DNA from: Pelagihabitans pacificus
GTDB lineage: Bacteria; Bacteroidota; Bacteroidia; Flavobacteriales; Flavobacteriaceae
Direction of reading: 5' to 3'
DNA length: 64,000 nucleotides
Assembly (NCBI RefSeq): GCF_009371985.2
Contig: NZ_VIKU02000001.1
Location: forward strand, 620,001 to 684,000
Shown: one piece after another, positions 61,783 through 64,000 of the stretch
Layout of the letters: the number at the start of each line of letters is the position of its first letter
How positions within the stretch are numbered: position 1 is the stretch's first letter
The notes under the pieces: generated by a model
What the model was told of the DNA's origin: nothing
Seen by the model: the letters and a program-made list of their open reading frames with translations, nothing else
Databases searched by the model: none
Program-made: the position numbers and the translations under genes

Positions 61783-62616
61783 TCATTCGCCTGAAGTGTG
61801 CCCCTTGAAATTGACTTGCAATTTATCGCTACCTTCATCCTTACACTTCTTTTCTTTAGCCAGAAAACCTTCCCTTCCCCTATTTCGTTTTCTACTCAAA
61901 GTAATCTGATCTTTAAAGACCGTATACCTAAAAAATGCCTGATACCCCATCCAATAGATCAATATGGACGAGGCGACACGTAATGGATAATAACTATAGG
62001 GAGCCTTGATATGGGTTGAAAAGATATTCAAGGCCACAGCGATTCCCCATAAAATAAAGATGACGCCTCCCCAAGCAATGGTTCTTTTAATCCATTTTAG
62101 ATTGTCGAACTCCAAAAGGGAAGAATTCAATTGCGGATACGGAAATACCAACGAAATCACTTTGCTAAAGATAAATAAGGAATAAAACAACGTTACCGCA
62201 TCCTCAATAGCATTATAAGTTGCAATTCCTCCTGAATCAAACCATCCTTGATCGACAAAGGTCAAAAAGATACTTTGCGCCAAAAATTCCCCCATAAAAA
62301 TGCCTATGGAAAGACTCAGGAAAGATTTTTTCTTCTTTTCCAGACCAAAATAATGGATAAGGAAGGCGTAAAACATGGGAACGATCAATACATACCAAGG
62401 AAATATGAAGTTTTCCAGAAAAAATACGTTCAAGGCATACCCTTTGGCAATCAACCACGACTGCAAATTGTTCATGGAAAGGAAAAACACGAATAGGTTC
62501 AGAAAAATGACCGGTTGCTCTATTCTCCTTCGATAAAGAAAGGTGGCGATGTTAAAAATAAATCCGTGAATGGCCCCGGCTATCAATAAAAAGTTCATGA
62601 CGTTGGATGCGTCCAT
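61783..62616 (-). CDS. Sensor-only paralogue of the AraC-type regulator
   Basis: 277 residues, matching the neighbouring regulator through its seven-helix part: MNFLLIAGAIHGFIFNIATF, FPWYVLIVPMFYAFLIHYFG, YSYYPLRVASSILIYWMGYQ. The product ends about 30 residues after the last helix, just where the AraC domain would begin, with a charged tail. No helix-turn-helix remnant is visible in the 170 bases beyond its stop. It could modulate the full regulator by dimerising with it (inference) or be a decaying duplicate. It starts 21 bases after the GH3 stop. Confidence 0.88.
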   Translation of the reverse strand: MDASNVMNFLLIAGAIHGFIFNIATFLYRRRIEQPVIFLNLFVFFLSMNNLQSWLIAKGYALNVFFLENFIFPWYVLIVPMFYAFLIHYFGLEKKKKSFLSLSIGIFMGEFLAQSIFLTFVDQGWFDSGGIATYNAIEDAVTLFYSLFIFSKVISLVFPYPQLNSSLLEFDNLKWIKRTIAWGGVIFILWGIAVALNIFSTHIKAPYSYYPLRVASSILIYWMGYQAFFRYTVFKDQITLSRKRNRGREGFLAKEKKCKDEGSDKLQVNFKGHTSGE

Positions 62617-62637
62617 CGGTATATTTATTTGGGATTG

Positions 62638-64000
62638 CTATCCGTTCATTTGAAGTAATTCATCAATATAATCCCTTTTATTGGAAAGTCGAGGTATCTT
62701 ATGTTGGCCTCCGAGCTTGTCTTTCGACTTCAGCCAATCATAAAAAAGGTTTTTCCTTGCCACATGTACCTTGGGCATCTTCAGGGTGATGTTATTGTAG
62801 CGCTTGGCTTCGTAGTCGGAATTCAACGACTTCAATGCATTATCCAAAAACTCGGTAAAGTAGTTCAGGTCTTTTGGTTTTTTTCTGAACTCGATGATCC
62901 ATTCATGTGCCCCTTTCTCTTTCCCCGACATGAAAATAGGCCCGGCGGTATAATCCATAATCTCGGCCCCTGTTTTTTTACAGATACTTTTTAAGGCTTC
63001 TTCCGCATTTTCGATGATTAGCTCTTCCCCAAACACATTGATATGATGCTTGGTACGCCCGGTGATTTTTATCCGATACGGATTGGTGGAAGTAAAGCGA
63101 ACCGTATCCCCGATTTTGTACCGCCAGAGTCCGGCATTGGTAGTGATGACAATGGCGTAATTGATATTCGTTTTCACTTCCCATAGCGGAATGGCACGTT
63201 CATCTTCACCCCCATAGGAATCCATCGGAATAAATTCGTAAAAAATGCCATAGTCCAGCATCAGCAGGAGGTCGTCTGCATTGTTCCTATCCTGAATGGC
63301 AAAAAAACCCTCAGAAGCATTGTAAATTTCGTAGTATTTAAAGCTTTTCCTCGGAAGTAGTTTTTGGTATTGTTCTTTGTACGGACTAAAATTGACCCCG
63401 CCATGAAAGTAGACTTCCAGGTTTTCCCATACTTCGAACAAATGGTTTTTTCCGGTTTCCTCCAACACATTGTTTAGTAGCACCAACATCCAGGAGGGGA
63501 CCCCGGCCAAGCTCGTCACATTTTCTTGGGTACTCTCCTTGATAATCGCTTTAAGCTTGTTTTCCCATTCGCTCATCAATGAAACCCTACTACTAGGGGT
63601 GCTACTGAATTCGGCCCATAAGGGCATATTATCGATCAAGATGGCCGAAAGGTCCCCAAAAAAGGATCCATTGTCTTCGTAGAGCTCCTTACTACCGCCC
63701 AAACGAAGGCTTTTTCCCGTGAAAAGCTGGGAATTCTCGTTGTTATTAAGGTACAGACACAATAGGTCTTTTCCGGATTTGTAATGGCAATCTTCCAACG
63801 CCTCCGTACTTACTGGAATAAACTTGCTCTTGGCATTGGTAGTACCACTGCTCTTTGCGAACCATTTGATGGCCGTTGGCCAGAAAAGGTTCTGCTCTCC
63901 CCTTCGGGTACGTTCAATAATAGGCTCAATTTCTTCATAGGAAACGATGGGAATCCGCTCCCTGAAAGTCTCATAGTTTTGAATGGATTCAAAATCATAT
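62638..64000 (-). CDS. GH3-family adenylating enzyme, C-terminal part (cut by window edge)
   Basis: The frame is open to the right edge (first full codon at 63999), giving about 453 residues of the usual ~500. KWFAKSSGTTNAKSKFIP is the ATP/phosphate-binding SSGTT motif of GH3 and related acyl-adenylate enzymes, and IPMDSYGGEDE plus YAIVITTNAGLWRYKIGD with VRFTSTNPYRIKITGRTKHH match the rest of the GH3 core. Plant GH3 proteins join amino acids to jasmonate or auxin; in bacteria the substrates are unknown. It precedes the sensor-only gene on the same strand by 21 bases. Confidence 0.92.
   Translation of the reverse strand, partial: YDFESIQNYETFRERIPIVSYEEIEPIIERTRRGEQNLFWPTAIKWFAKSSGTTNAKSKFIPVSTEALEDCHYKSGKDLLCLYLNNNENSQLFTGKSLRLGGSKELYEDNGSFFGDLSAILIDNMPLWAEFSSTPSSRVSLMSEWENKLKAIIKESTQENVTSLAGVPSWMLVLLNNVLEETGKNHLFEVWENLEVYFHGGVNFSPYKEQYQKLLPRKSFKYYEIYNASEGFFAIQDRNNADDLLLMLDYGIFYEFIPMDSYGGEDERAIPLWEVKTNINYAIVITTNAGLWRYKIGDTVRFTSTNPYRIKITGRTKHHINVFGEELIIENAEEALKSICKKTGAEIMDYTAGPIFMSGKEKGAHEWIIEFRKKPKDLNYFTEFLDNALKSLNSDYEAKRYNNITLKMPKVHVARKNLFYDWLKSKDKLGGQHKIPRLSNKRDYIDELLQMNG

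Noticed and set aside
1-64000. tRNA, rRNA, CRISPR arrays, insertion sequences or phage
   Set aside because: I looked for cloverleaf-like and rRNA-like segments, regularly spaced repeats, transposase motifs and phage structural genes, and saw none.

Overview
The window is a dense stretch of a Bacteroidota chromosome, almost certainly from a marine member of the Flavobacteriaceae; the genus cannot be fixed from this sequence. The assignment rests on: type IX secretion (T9SS) proteins with type B sorting domains beside a PorP/SprF protein; many small secreted beta-barrel and lipoprotein genes; an HPRT-adenylate kinase fusion; the DUF6089-uppS-bamA-ompH-ompH order; and upstream boxes of the form TAnnTTTG, typical of the Bacteroidetes housekeeping sigma factor, instead of strong Shine-Dalgarno sites. 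Most of it is core genome. I see no insertion sequence, prophage, CRISPR array, tRNA or rRNA.

Layout. 1-6.4 kb: a left-edge partial DUF5723 protein, a lipoprotein, a YjjG-type nucleotidase, a polysaccharide-deacetylase-like protein and radC (all minus); a DUF1569 and a PaiB-like flavin protein (plus); a small membrane protein and the murein-recycling ligase mpl (minus). 6.7-12.7 kb: a T9SS trio of giant adhesin, PorP/SprF and OmpA-family protein, closed by a strong terminator. 12.8-20.3 kb: a cupin, an atypical SDR and a 2049-residue alpha-2-macroglobulin with a CNEQ thioester site. 21-29 kb: obg, a DUF3575 barrel, a DUF2911/TPR protein, the HPRT-Adk fusion, purK, purE and an M3 peptidase; purine salvage, nucleotide phosphorylation and de novo purine synthesis sit together. 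29-35 kb, the most accessory part: an LRR protein with a type B sorting domain, a two-gene glycyl radical enzyme/activase operon, and a decayed methyltransferase. 35-41 kb: a DUF1643-like protein, a rhodanese, an ECF sigma factor with a minimal zinc-finger partner, a UbiA-like protein and gcvP. 41-43.5 kb: a KAS III, a methyltransferase and a family 2 glycosyltransferase. 43.5-50.8 kb: the envelope operon DUF6089-uppS-bamA-ompH-ompH, then a CBS protein and NAD kinase. 50.8-58 kb: pdxJ, a hydrolase, an SGNH lipoprotein, a PF04020 membrane protein, then trigger factor, clpP and clpX, a folding and proteolysis block. 58-64 kb: a hydrolase, two barrel proteins, a possible GIN-domain remnant, an AraC regulator with a membrane sensor, a paralogue of it without the DNA-binding domain, and a right-edge partial GH3-family enzyme.

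Most interesting signals: the glycyl radical enzyme with an altered radical loop and an activase whose insert lacks the ferredoxin cysteines; a perfect 16-bp inverted repeat joining the stop codon of yjjG to the start codon of the next gene; the sensor-only AraC paralogue; a TonB-plug-like motif inside the alpha-2-macroglobulin; a TTATGCATGCATAA palindrome present upstream of two genes; and two gene remnants.
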